From the NCBI GenBank assembly GCA_017395065.1, contig JAFPWH010000015.1, positions 1 to 64,000 on the forward strand: a DNA stretch of 64,000 nucleotides. Reading direction: 5' to 3'. Shown piece after piece: positions 42,257-50,667 of the stretch. Source of the stretch: Clostridia bacterium. GTDB lineage: Bacteria > Bacillota > Clostridia > Christensenellales > Aristaeellaceae. The position numbers and the translations under genes were made by a program. Every line of letters starts with the position of its first letter. The first letter of the stretch is position 1. Below the pieces are notes generated by a model. The model searched no databases. It saw only the letters and a program-made list of their open reading frames with translations, and was not told where the DNA came from.

Positions 42257-44293
42257 ATGAAAAAGTTCTTATCGATTCTGCTGACCGCACTGCTGGCAGC
42301 GGTTTCCGCGATGGGCGCGACCGCTCAGACTGCCGACTTCGGCGGCGTTTTTCCGGCGATCGCCGGAGAAAACGGCACCACATACGTAAGCCTGTTCGAC
42401 GTCATCATAAGCGACGAATGGACGCCTGTGTGGCAGGAATACATTTCCGCCGTACTCGGTGACGACGCCGCGCCGGAAATGACCGAGAGGCTGCAAAGCT
42501 CCATCACTTCGGAACTGTACGGCGAAGAAGCCGTCGCGGCCTTTGCGGACGGCGGATATGCTTTCGACTGTGACTTTATAAACGGCGCGGAGAGCATCAC
42601 CTTTGCAGGCGACACAATAGCGATCCTTAAAGCGGACGGAAGCAGCGAAACGCATACCTATGAATACATGGGGCAGTACAGCGTGGGTGAAAATGAAACC
42701 ATGCTGTATCAGGGGATGGAGATCTCCATGGCCTTCCCTGTGGACGTCTACAAGAGCACGGATGAAGCGGGCGAATTCAATTATTTCCTCCTGCGTGAAG
42801 ACACCATGGCCGAAACATACCACATCGAATTCCGCTACGGCAGAGATCTGAAAGAGGCGCAGGGTTATCTGGTCGGCCCCTACGCCTACTGGCTGGCGGC
42901 GGGCATCGACGAGAAGGCCGACGAAGAGACGATCCGCAGGGTCATCGCCCTGTTCTGCCTGGAAAACATGGACTATTCCGCCCACACGGACGCGGCGCTT
43001 GCGCAGCTGAACGCCCTGGGGTTCGTGGGCAGCTGGAAGGCCGATCTGTCTGCCTTCGGTGAAGCGTATGCCATGATCGATCTCGTGATGACCATCGACG
43101 AAAACGGCCACGGCGTCACGTTTATGAACGGAGAGCAGACCGCCGACTTCGAGGCCTACGCGGCGGACAGCGGTGAAAAAGGCGACGGCCGGGGCTTGTA
43201 CGTGGCCTGGAGCAATACGGAATTCGAGGCGGAAGCCGCGCCGTATTCGCTGGCCGTAAGCGACGGCGGACAGACCGTGCTGACGCTGACGGCGGATGAC
43301 GGAACCATCAGCTGGGTCAGGCAGGACGCCGCGCCCGGGGAGACTGTGATCGAGATCGCCTCCGCCGAGGCGCTGGCCGCTGTCAATGAGAATCTTTCCG
43401 GTCACTACATTCTGACTGCCGACATCGACCTTAGCGGCGCTGAGTGGACGCCCATCGGCGCGTTCGTACCGGGCGGCGGCGAGGAAGGCGAAGTGCCGGA
43501 CATGACCGCGGCCTTCACCGGCACGTTCGACGGGCAAGGGCACGTGATCAGCAACCTCAGAATCGATCAGCCCGAAGCATGGACGCTGGGGCTGTTCGGC
43601 TGCATCGCAAACGCCGAGGTCGGCAATTTCACGCTGGAGAACGCCGAGGTGGACGGCCAGCTGATGGTTGCCGACGTGGTCGGCTACGCCTATTGCTCCA
43701 AAGTGCACGACGTGTGGCTGTGGAGCGGCAAGGTGACCGCGCACGCGGGTGAGATGAGCGCAGAGGGCATGTACGGCGGCATCGTCGGGGCCGCAATGGG
43801 CTCCGAGATCGCAAACTGCTCGGCGGAGGCGGCCATCGTGCTGCCGGACGGCACCGCAAACGCCGGCATCGTGGGCGGCGGCCTCGAGGGGACGAACGTG
43901 ATCAACTGCACGGGCACGGGCAGCGTGACTGCGGGCAGCAACTGCTACGGTCTTGGCGGCGTCTCCGGCTGCGGCTTCGCCGCGGAACAGTTTACCGACT
44001 GCGTGGCCGAGGACGTGACGATCACGGCGGGTGAAGGCTGCTTCTGGATCGGCGGGATCACGGGCTACGCCGGCGGCTATCCGCTCGAAGAGCTTGGAAT
44101 GCCCGTTACCGTGTTTACGAATTGCAGGGCGCTGAACGTCACCGTGAACGCCGGGGAAGGCGTGCAGGGCGTCGGCGACATCGTCGGAAGCGGCTTCTAC
44201 AGCGACGAACTGTCCGCCATGGGCGAGCCCTTCGATCAGCCCACGCGCTTTGAACTGGTGTCCTGCGAAGCGGAGCCTGCGATCGCCAGGTAA
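42257..44293 (+). CDS. Secreted ZinT-like domain fused to GLUG-repeat domain
   Basis: The 678-residue protein has a signal peptide (residues 1-24). Residues about 28-245 resemble the ZinT metal-binding domain: VFPAIAGENGTTYVSLFDVIIS, DFINGAESITFAGD, YEYMGQYSVGENET and AETYHIEFRYGRDLKEAQ...GPYAYWLAAGI; the His-x-His pattern of ZinT is reduced to YHIEFRYG. After a lipocalin-like segment, residues about 365-670 hold GLUG-type repeats (FTGTFDGQGHVISNLRID, GLFGCIANAEVGNFTLENAEVDG, YGGIVGAAMGSEIANCSAEA). It probably binds zinc or another metal at the cell surface for uptake. GGGAGGAG precedes the ATG. It closes the operon and is followed by a strong terminator. Confidence 0.75.
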   Translation: MKKFLSILLTALLAAVSAMGATAQTADFGGVFPAIAGENGTTYVSLFDVIISDEWTPVWQEYISAVLGDDAAPEMTERLQSSITSELYGEEAVAAFADGGYAFDCDFINGAESITFAGDTIAILKADGSSETHTYEYMGQYSVGENETMLYQGMEISMAFPVDVYKSTDEAGEFNYFLLREDTMAETYHIEFRYGRDLKEAQGYLVGPYAYWLAAGIDEKADEETIRRVIALFCLENMDYSAHTDAALAQLNALGFVGSWKADLSAFGEAYAMIDLVMTIDENGHGVTFMNGEQTADFEAYAADSGEKGDGRGLYVAWSNTEFEAEAAPYSLAVSDGGQTVLTLTADDGTISWVRQDAAPGETVIEIASAEALAAVNENLSGHYILTADIDLSGAEWTPIGAFVPGGGEEGEVPDMTAAFTGTFDGQGHVISNLRIDQPEAWTLGLFGCIANAEVGNFTLENAEVDGQLMVADVVGYAYCSKVHDVWLWSGKVTAHAGEMSAEGMYGGIVGAAMGSEIANCSAEAAIVLPDGTANAGIVGGGLEGTNVINCTGTGSVTAGSNCYGLGGVSGCGFAAEQFTDCVAEDVTITAGEGCFWIGGITGYAGGYPLEELGMPVTVFTNCRALNVTVNAGEGVQGVGDIVGSGFYSDELSAMGEPFDQPTRFELVSCEAEPAIAR

Positions 44294-44330
44294 TCACAAA
44301 ACGGCGCGCACGCTCTGTTTCAGCGCCTGA

Positions 44331-44377
44331 ACGGCTCCCGACTGCGGCGAAATGCCGGGGCCGGGAGCCGGTTTTTC
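44331..44377 (+). terminator. Terminator of the DUF3793-flavodoxin-ZinT operon
   Basis: CGGCTCCCG pairs with CGGGAGCCG, followed by GTTTTT. Confidence 0.85.
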
Positions 44378-44391
44378 ATGCCGCCCGAAAT

Positions 44392-44407
44392 GTTAGCACG
44401 CAATAAC
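44392..44407. promoter_or_regulatory. Upstream palindrome of the DUF4418-ABC operon
   Basis: GTTAGCACGCAATAAC lies 14 bases before the -35 box. It matches GTTATCGCGCGATAAC at 48027 in 13 of 16 positions at exactly the same distance from that promoter. Confidence 0.6.
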
Positions 44408-44421
44408 ATATTCTGGAGGTA

Positions 44422-44470
44422 TTGACAAAAGAGTTAGTATTGACTAATATATGCGTTAGTCTTATCTAAC
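44422..44470 (+). promoter_or_regulatory. Promoter and two metal operators of the DUF4418-ABC operon
   Basis: TTGACA (44422-44427), 17-base spacer, TAATAT (44445-44450). Operator a, GTTAG-TATTGA-CTAAT (44433-44448), lies between the boxes; operator b, GTTAG-TCTTAT-CTAAC (44455-44470), covers the start point. Confidence 0.85.
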
Positions 44471-44505
44471 AACCGTTTCCTGAAACGATGAGAGGGGAAA
44501 TGCAT

Positions 44506-44925
44506 ATGCGCAAACGTCTTTTGAGTTTTCTGCCTGCGGCGCTCGGCCTCGTGCTGGCGCTGGGCTCGCTTACCGTTTTTTCCGCCTGCGACAGCATGCC
44601 GGACGGCAGCTGGATGCGCTGCCACAGCGCGCAGAGGGCCGTCGCCGTCTCGGCGGCGCTGCTTGCGGCGGTGCTTGTTTTGCAGGCGCTCGCCCGGAAC
44701 AAGGCCGTACGGATCGCCTTAAACGGCGTCGCCCTTGCCGGCTGCGTACTGATCTTCCTGCTTCCGGGCACGCTGATGCCGATGTGCATGCTGAAGACGC
44801 ACAGATGCCATACGCTTTTAAAGCCGTTTGCGCAGGTCATGGCCGCAGCGATCGCCGCGCTCTGCCTTTGGAATCTTTTCGCTCTTTTAAAAAAGAAATC
44901 CGCCGGGAAAGCCGGCATCCGGTGA
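44506..44925 (+). CDS. DUF4418-family membrane protein
   Basis: The 139-residue protein has four membrane segments and conserved outside-facing cysteines in FSACDSMPDGSWMRCHSAQRA and MPMCMLKTHRCHTL. The M-x-C-M-x-T-x-x-C-H end is typical of DUF4418. Such Cys/Met/His clusters could bind a metal or heme; this is inference. The ATG at 44506 was chosen (AGGGGAAA upstream) over ATGs at 44488 and 44500. In Clostridia this family commonly precedes the same kind of two-permease ABC transporter as here. Confidence 0.8.
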   Translation: MRKRLLSFLPAALGLVLALGSLTVFSACDSMPDGSWMRCHSAQRAVAVSAALLAAVLVLQALARNKAVRIALNGVALAGCVLIFLLPGTLMPMCMLKTHRCHTLLKPFAQVMAAAIAALCLWNLFALLKKKSAGKAGIR

Positions 44926-44956
44926 AGCTGCCCGGTCTGCCGCAAGGAGTGCTGCT

Positions 44957-46120
44957 TTGAAAGATACGCTGAAGCTTCGCTTTCTGCCCGCAAAAAACCT
45001 GCGCGCGCATCCGCTCAGGACGCTGCTCGTTTTTCTCTTGGCCGCGGCGCAAGCCGCCTGCGTATTGAGCGGCCTTGTGCTGACGCATAACATAAAACAG
45101 GAGCTTACACTTTCCGAAAAGCGCCTCGGCGCGGATATACTGCTCTACCCGTCCGCCGCGATGAGCAAGATCTCCGCCGACAAGCTGATCATGCAGGGGA
45201 CGGCGTCGGACGTGCGCAAGCCGCGCTCGCAAATAGACGCGCTGTACGATTGCGAGGGCGTCGCCGCCGTGAGCTGTCAGGTCTTTTTGCGGGATACGAC
45301 GTCGCCCGAAGCGCGCTGGATCGTGGGCTGCGATCCCGAAACGGACTTCGTGATCGCGCCCTGGCTGAGCGGCGGAGGGGATAAGCTGCCGCCCGGGATC
45401 ACCGTCGGCAGCGCCGTAAGCGCAAACGAAGGGCGCGTGACGCTGTTTTGCAAAAGCTGGCCCGTCGCCGCGCGGCTCGAAAAGACCGGCTCGCCGCTGG
45501 ACGAAGAGGTATTTACCGATCCGCAGACGTTCGAACGCCTGACGAAGGCCGCGGCCGAAGCCGGCTTGGAGGCATACAAAAACGTGGATTTTGAAAAGAG
45601 CTATTCCGTCGCGCTGCTCAGGGTCGAAGAAGAAGCCGATCCGGGCAACGTGACGAATTGGCTGAACAAACATATCCGTAAAGTCAAGGCCGTGTGCAGC
45701 GACAGGGCGCTGGGCAGCGCGGCGCAGAGCGTGCGCAGGCAGCTTCGCCTTGCCGAAACGGCGCCCGCGCTGCTTTGGGGCGCGCTGCTTCTCGCGCTCG
45801 TCGTCGCGCAGACGGCGACGGTGAAGGAGCGCAGGCGCGAACTGTATTTCTGGCGCGTTCTCGGCGCGTCCCGCGCGCTGGTCCTCAAGGGGATGCTTGC
45901 CGAAGCGGCGACGGTCTATTCCGCCGGCGCGCTGTGCGGCGTCGCCCTGAGCGCGCTCGTGACGGGCATGCTCCTTTCGGGGAAGGCCGGCCTTTCGGCG
46001 ATGCCCCTCGGCGCGCTGACCGCCTTTGCCGTCACGGTCCTTGTGGGCTGCTCAAGTACGCTGATCGCCGTTTTGCGCGCCGGGAAGGCCGTAAAGGACC
46101 GTATGCTGTTCGGCGTATAA
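44957..46120 (+). CDS. FtsX-like ABC transporter permease
   Basis: The 387-residue protein has one N-terminal membrane helix, a large outside domain of about 220 residues, and three C-terminal helices with the FtsX phrase KERRRELYFWRVLGASRALVLKGMLAEA. This is the MacB/LolC type, which moves or releases substrates by mechanotransmission. Start is a TTG at 44957 with AGGAG upstream. The substrate is unknown; the operon is under metal-type operators. Pairs with the next permease. Confidence 0.87.
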   Translation: MKDTLKLRFLPAKNLRAHPLRTLLVFLLAAAQAACVLSGLVLTHNIKQELTLSEKRLGADILLYPSAAMSKISADKLIMQGTASDVRKPRSQIDALYDCEGVAAVSCQVFLRDTTSPEARWIVGCDPETDFVIAPWLSGGGDKLPPGITVGSAVSANEGRVTLFCKSWPVAARLEKTGSPLDEEVFTDPQTFERLTKAAAEAGLEAYKNVDFEKSYSVALLRVEEEADPGNVTNWLNKHIRKVKAVCSDRALGSAAQSVRRQLRLAETAPALLWGALLLALVVAQTATVKERRRELYFWRVLGASRALVLKGMLAEAATVYSAGALCGVALSALVTGMLLSGKAGLSAMPLGALTAFAVTVLVGCSSTLIAVLRAGKAVKDRMLFGV

Positions 46121-46133
46121 GGAGGGATCGCAA

Positions 46134-47351
46134 TTGCTTTCGATCAAAACGCTGCCCCTGCGAAATCTGAGGGGCTATGCCGCCCGAAGCGCCGCCGTCG
46201 CGCTGTTTGCTTTCCTCACGGCTGCCGTGCTTTTTGGCGGGACGCTGCTGACTTCGTCCGCCCGAAACAGCCTTCATACCGTGCAGGCGCGCCTCGGCGC
46301 GGACATCATGGTTACGCCCGAAAGCGCGAAAAACGATTTCGACGCGCAGACCGCGCTGATCAAGGCCGAACCCGCCTCCTTCTACATGGACGCGGCGGCG
46401 CTCGAGCAAATAAGGGCTATAGACGGCGTCGAGCGCGCGTCGCCCCAGCTCTTTCTGGCCTCGGCCAAGGCGGGCTGCTGCTCCGCGCGCCTTCAGATGA
46501 TCGCCTTCGACCCCGAGACGGACTTTACGATACGGCCCTGGATCGAGGATACCGATACGCTCGGCGAAATGGGGCTGATGGACGTCGTGATCGGAAGCAA
46601 CGTCAGTTGGACGAGCGCTTCTCAGGGGGACGTGATCCGGTTTTACGACAGTGACTGCCGCGTGATCGGCCAGTTCGCGGCCACCGGCTCGACGCTGGAC
46701 AGCGCCGTGTACATGAACTTCGACACCTGCAAGGCGCTGATACAGGCGTGCCGCGAAAAGGGCTTGTTCAAATACGGCGATTTTGACGGCGAGCGCTCGA
46801 TCTCGTCCGTCATGGTGCGGGTGAAAAAAGGATACGCCGCCGAAGAGGTGGCAAAGGCGATACGCGCCCGCCTGGACGGCGTAAGCGTCGTAACGGCAAG
46901 CGACATGCTCCTGGGGCTGTCGGAGAATCTTTCGCGCGTATCCGGCGCCGCGCGGACGCTGATGCTCGTGCTCTGCCTTCTGGGATTTTTCATGGCGGTC
47001 ACGGTATTTGCGCTCATGATCAACGAGCGGCAGCGGGAATTTGCCACCCTGCGGGCGATGGGCGCGAGTAAAAGCATGGTCGCCCGCGTCGTGCTCACCG
47101 AAGCTATGGCGGCAAACCTTGCGGGCGCGCTTGCGGGCGCAGTGACTGCCGGCGTCGTCCTGTACGCCTTCGGGGCGTTCATAGGAGAGAAGCTGAACGT
47201 CCGGTTCGTGCTGCCCGATCTTTCGCAGGCGTGGCTTCCGCTTATGCTGTCTTTGCTCGCGGCGGGGCTCAGCGCGTCGCTCGGCACGCTGATCGCCCTA
47301 AAAAGGATCGGCAGGACAGACGCGGCCTGCGCGCTCAAGGAGGGTGAATGA
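46134..47351 (+). CDS. FtsX-like ABC transporter permease
   Basis: The 405-residue protein has the same layout as the upstream permease: N-terminal helix, outside domain (about 55-285), and a C-terminal FtsX core with INERQREFATLRAMGASKSMVARVVLTEA. TTG start at 46134 with GGAGGG nine bases upstream, 13 bases after the first permease. GCCS and other paired cysteines (GCCSARLQM) occur in the outside domain, in the same place as in the first permease (WIVGCDPETDF/MIAFDPETDF alignment), which suggests both arose by duplication. Confidence 0.87.
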   Translation: MLSIKTLPLRNLRGYAARSAAVALFAFLTAAVLFGGTLLTSSARNSLHTVQARLGADIMVTPESAKNDFDAQTALIKAEPASFYMDAAALEQIRAIDGVERASPQLFLASAKAGCCSARLQMIAFDPETDFTIRPWIEDTDTLGEMGLMDVVIGSNVSWTSASQGDVIRFYDSDCRVIGQFAATGSTLDSAVYMNFDTCKALIQACREKGLFKYGDFDGERSISSVMVRVKKGYAAEEVAKAIRARLDGVSVVTASDMLLGLSENLSRVSGAARTLMLVLCLLGFFMAVTVFALMINERQREFATLRAMGASKSMVARVVLTEAMAANLAGALAGAVTAGVVLYAFGAFIGEKLNVRFVLPDLSQAWLPLMLSLLAAGLSASLGTLIALKRIGRTDAACALKEGE

Positions 47352-47352
47352 A

Positions 47353-48024
47353 ATGAAGCTTACGGCGCTCAGCATCAAAAAAGATTTTCCAAGAGCCGGC
47401 AGGACGAGTAATTTCTTTACGGCGGTACGCGAGACGGATTTCGAGCTGTGCTCCGGACAGATGATCGTCATAACGGGTCGGTCGGGCAGCGGCAAAAGCA
47501 CGCTGCTGAACATGCTGGCGGGGCTCCTTAAGCCAAGCGCGGGCAAGGTGCTTTTGGACGGCACGGACGTCTATTCGCTCGGGGACAGGGCGCTCTCGAT
47601 GCTGCGAAACCGCTTTATCGGCCTGATTCCGCAGAGCAACACGGCTTTGAACAGCCTGACCGTGCTCGAAAACGTCGTTTTGCCCACGGTCCTGTACAGC
47701 CCGGCCGAGCCGCCCTGCGAGCGGGCGCAGGCGCTGCTTGCGCAATTGGGGCTTGGGCTGATGCCCGGCGAAAAGCCGGGCGCGCTCTCCGGCGGGGAGT
47801 TAAGGCGCCTGTGCGTCGCAAGGGCGCTGATTTCGCAGCCGGGCCTAGTGCTTGCGGACGAGCCAACGGCGGGACTCGACGACGAAAACACGCTTTCCGT
47901 GCTCTCGCTTTTGCGAAAAAGCGCAGACGATGGCGCGGGCGTGCTGGTCGTGACCCACGAAAAGGAAGCGGAGAGATTCGCGGACAGCGTCTTTACGATG
48001 AACGCGGGGCTGCTGAGCCGGTGA
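47353..48024 (+). CDS. ABC transporter ATP-binding protein, LolD/MacB type
   Basis: The 223-residue ATPase has Walker A GRSGSGKST, the signature LSGGELRRLCVARAL and Walker B LVLADEPTAGLD. It powers the two FtsX-like permeases just upstream. ATG at 47353 with GGAGGG eight bases upstream; a GTG at 47344 is an alternative but overlaps the ribosome site. The Q-loop region reads LIPQSNTALNSLTVLENV. Ends the second operon. Confidence 0.93.
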   Translation: MKLTALSIKKDFPRAGRTSNFFTAVRETDFELCSGQMIVITGRSGSGKSTLLNMLAGLLKPSAGKVLLDGTDVYSLGDRALSMLRNRFIGLIPQSNTALNSLTVLENVVLPTVLYSPAEPPCERAQALLAQLGLGLMPGEKPGALSGGELRRLCVARALISQPGLVLADEPTAGLDDENTLSVLSLLRKSADDGAGVLVVTHEKEAERFADSVFTMNAGLLSR

Positions 48025-48026
48025 AT

Positions 48027-48042
48027 GTTATCGCGCGATAAC
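48027..48042. promoter_or_regulatory. Upstream palindrome of the iron operon
   Basis: GTTATCGCGCGATAAC is a perfect 16-base palindrome, 14 bases before the -35 box. It is the partner of the site at 44392. Confidence 0.65.
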
Positions 48043-48056
48043 TTGCATCGGAATTC

Positions 48057-48113
48057 TTGACATTTTAGTTAGTCTATGCTAATATATGCTGTGGTTAGTA
48101 TGTTATAACTAAC
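48057..48113 (+). promoter_or_regulatory. Promoter and metal operators of the regulator/FTR1/P19 operon
   Basis: TTGACA (48057-48062), 17-base spacer, TAATAT (48080-48085). Operator a, GTTAG-TCTATG-CTAAT (48068-48083), lies between the boxes. A second pair, GTTAG at 48094 and CTAAC at 48109, has a 10-base gap and covers the start point. The first gene of the operon is the probable regulator itself. Confidence 0.82.
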
Positions 48114-48123
48114 GAGGTGAAAA

Positions 48124-48492
48124 ATGACCTGTTCACAGCTGGGCTGTCTGCTCGAGATCAAACGCCTGTCCGAAAAGACGCCGGACGTGGCGTCGGTTCG
48201 GCTGAGCAAAAATCTCGGCCTGAGCAAGCCCTCCGTGTACAGGCTCCTGAGGGAACTGAAGGACATGGGCTTCATCCAAAAGGAATACTACGGGGAAGCC
48301 AGCCTGACAAATGAGGGAAACGACCTGGCCGAGCGCATGCTCGGCCGCGTCGAAGTGCTGATCGAAAAGCTTGAAGGCCGCGTCGTAAGGCGCGAGCGCG
48401 CCTACGCTGCGGCGCTGGTCCTTTTGAGCAGCCTTCGCGAAGAGGAGTTCAGCTGCTTTAACGAACAGATGGGAGAAAGCTGTTTGCCATGA
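48124..48492 (+). CDS. DtxR/MntR-like metal-dependent repressor, short form
   Basis: The 122-residue protein has the DtxR-type winged helix: RLSEKTPDVASVRLSKNLGLSKPSVYRLLRELKDMGFIQKEYYGEASLTNEGNDLAERML. Usual DtxR proteins bind Fe(II) or Mn(II) through His and Glu/Asp residues of a dimerisation domain; here that part is short and lacks the normal His residues, ending in a Cys-containing tail (EEEFSCFNEQMGESC). It may use other ligands or sense something else. The GTTAG-N6-CTAAC sites in its own promoter resemble DtxR/IdeR half-sites (TTAGGTTAG...), so autoregulation and control of four operons is the likely scheme. RBS GAGGTGA. Confidence 0.82.
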   Translation: MTCSQLGCLLEIKRLSEKTPDVASVRLSKNLGLSKPSVYRLLRELKDMGFIQKEYYGEASLTNEGNDLAERMLGRVEVLIEKLEGRVVRRERAYAAALVLLSSLREEEFSCFNEQMGESCLP

Positions 48493-50558
48493 AAAAAACG
48501 ATGCGCTGTTTCGCACTGCTTGCAGTGCTCATGCTGCTTTCCTGCGCCCTCGCGGACGAAGCGTTCCAATACACGCAGGGCAACCGCTGGGGCTCGAGCG
48601 CGGACAGGATAGACCGCTATCTCGACACCGCCTTTGAACAGTACCTGGCGGGAGACAACGCCGCTGCGTTCGATTCCGTGAACAACGCCTACTTCAAGGT
48701 GTACGAGGTCACGGGCTTCGAAAGGCAGACGATGACGTACGTCTCCGGCCCGCGCAAAAACGCCGTGGAGCTCGAGTTCACGACCTGCAAGGCCGCCGTC
48801 AAGAAGACGGAGCTCGACGAAAACACGAAGAGCGCGGTCAGGGGCGAACTCAACAAGCTCAAGGCCATGATCCGCGAGGACGCCAACAAGCTGGCGCTCA
48901 AGGACGGCGAAAAACAGACCGAAACGACCTTCTGGCAAAACGGCGTGCAGCTCAGTTACGATCCCTGGAGCCAATACGGCGGGGAAGCCGAGGGCTCGAA
49001 ATACGCCTCCTGGACGGAAGCGTACGGCGCGATCGAAGACCTGATGGCCACCGTCGCCAAGGAGTACAACGGCAAGACCTTTTCGGACGCTGCCGAGACC
49101 CTGGACAACGCGTACTTCTCCATTTACTGGGGCAGCGGCTTTGCGGGGAGCGTCTACGACGCGTTCGGCTACGACTCCTGGCGCTCCGTCGAAGACAATT
49201 TTACGGCCCTGCACGATCTGATCCGCGCGGAAAAGCTTCAGAAAACGCCCTACGGAAACACAGAGCGCAAGCTCATGAACGGCCTGAAAAGGCGCGCGCA
49301 GCGCCTGGACGACATCGCCGCCGTCAAGGCTGTGAAAGACGGCAAAAGATACGCGACCCCCACCGACGCGGCGGAAGCCATCGCCCGCATGAACGGCGTC
49401 GCACTGCGCGCGGTTTCTTCGTCCGATGCGGACGGGCTGCTTTCCGAAAGCGTGAAGGCGGCGTACGAAAGCGTCTGGCTGGACGCCGGCGTAAGGGAGC
49501 GCGTGGACAAGGAGCTCGGAAGCGACAGCGCCGCAAAGGTCGACGAAGCTTTTGAAGAAGCGCTTTCGCTCGTCACCGCGCCCGAAGGGGAGAAGGTCGA
49601 CTGCGAAGCGATCTCCGGGGCGCTTTCCGGCGCGCTGGAAAACATCGACGCAAACGTGACCGACCTTGCGGCAAAGCTCAGGCAGGCAGACGATACGGCG
49701 CAGAAAAAGAAGGCCAACTGGGCAACCGCGCTCGGTTCGTTCGGCATCATCCTGCGCGAGGGCCTGGAGGCCATACTGGTCATCTCCGCCATCATCGCCT
49801 ACCTCGTAAAGAGCGGCAACGAAAAATCGCTCAGGCAGGTCTATATCGGCGCGATCCTGGGCATCGTCGCAAGCTTTATGGCCGCCGCCGCGCTGTACTA
49901 TCTCAAAAAGGCCTTTACACAGGCCGGCATGGCGCAGGAGATCATCGAGGGCGTGACCGCCCTGATCGCCGTGTGCGTGCTGTTCTACGTGAGCAACTGG
50001 ATGATCTCAAAGAGCGAAGCCGCCGCATGGACGGGCTACATCAACGACAAGGTCCGCTCCGGCGTGGAAAGGAAATCCGCCTTCACGCTCGCCTTCACCG
50101 CCTTCCTGTCCGTGTTCCGCGAGGGCGCGGAGGTCGTGCTGTTCTACCAGCCGATGATGAGCGGCGAAGAGGGCAGCGTCGGCATGGTGCTGGCGGGTTT
50201 CGGCGTGGGCTGCGCGGTATTGGTGGTCGTGTATCTTGCGATCACGAAGCTCAGCGTAAAGCTGCCGATCAAACTGTTCTTCACCGCGACCTCGATCCTC
50301 ATGGCAGTCATGTGCGTGGCGTTCCTGGGCAGCGGCGTCAAGGAACTCAGCGAGGGCGGGCTGTTCGAGTGCACGCTCCGCGTGACCGGCGTACCGGAAA
50401 ACGACGTGGTGCAGGTGCTGGGCATCTATCCCTATCTGGAGACGCTCGTTCCGCAGCTGATCCTGTCGGTCGTGCTGCTGATCACCTTCATGATGGCGCA
50501 CTACCGTCAGAAGATCGCCGTTCTCAAAAAGCAGGTCCCCGCGACGGAGACCAAATAA
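48489..50558 (+). CDS. FTR1-family high-affinity iron permease with large N-terminal domain
   Basis: The 689-residue protein has a signal peptide, a long helical outside domain (about residues 22-400, two similar halves with DNAYFKVYEVTGFE and DNAYFSIYWGSGFA), then a seven-helix FTR1 domain. Both iron-binding REGxE motifs are present: REGLE at 423-427 and REGAE at 544-548. FTR1 permeases carry ferric iron through the membrane; in bacteria they work with P19 or EfeO/EfeB proteins. It overlaps the regulator by four bases and is followed by P19, as in Campylobacter and the E. coli FetMP system. Confidence 0.93.
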   Translation: MKKTMRCFALLAVLMLLSCALADEAFQYTQGNRWGSSADRIDRYLDTAFEQYLAGDNAAAFDSVNNAYFKVYEVTGFERQTMTYVSGPRKNAVELEFTTCKAAVKKTELDENTKSAVRGELNKLKAMIREDANKLALKDGEKQTETTFWQNGVQLSYDPWSQYGGEAEGSKYASWTEAYGAIEDLMATVAKEYNGKTFSDAAETLDNAYFSIYWGSGFAGSVYDAFGYDSWRSVEDNFTALHDLIRAEKLQKTPYGNTERKLMNGLKRRAQRLDDIAAVKAVKDGKRYATPTDAAEAIARMNGVALRAVSSSDADGLLSESVKAAYESVWLDAGVRERVDKELGSDSAAKVDEAFEEALSLVTAPEGEKVDCEAISGALSGALENIDANVTDLAAKLRQADDTAQKKKANWATALGSFGIILREGLEAILVISAIIAYLVKSGNEKSLRQVYIGAILGIVASFMAAAALYYLKKAFTQAGMAQEIIEGVTALIAVCVLFYVSNWMISKSEAAAWTGYINDKVRSGVERKSAFTLAFTAFLSVFREGAEVVLFYQPMMSGEEGSVGMVLAGFGVGCAVLVVVYLAITKLSVKLPIKLFFTATSILMAVMCVAFLGSGVKELSEGGLFECTLRVTGVPENDVVQVLGIYPYLETLVPQLILSVVLLITFMMAHYRQKIAVLKKQVPATETK

Positions 50559-50667
50559 CATCGCTGTCACCGGCGGCGTTCACAACCCCGCTTTGTACGC
50601 CGCCTGATGATAAATATGCCGAATGGTTTTCGGTACTCCCCATTGCAAAATAAAAGGAGGAAATTCC

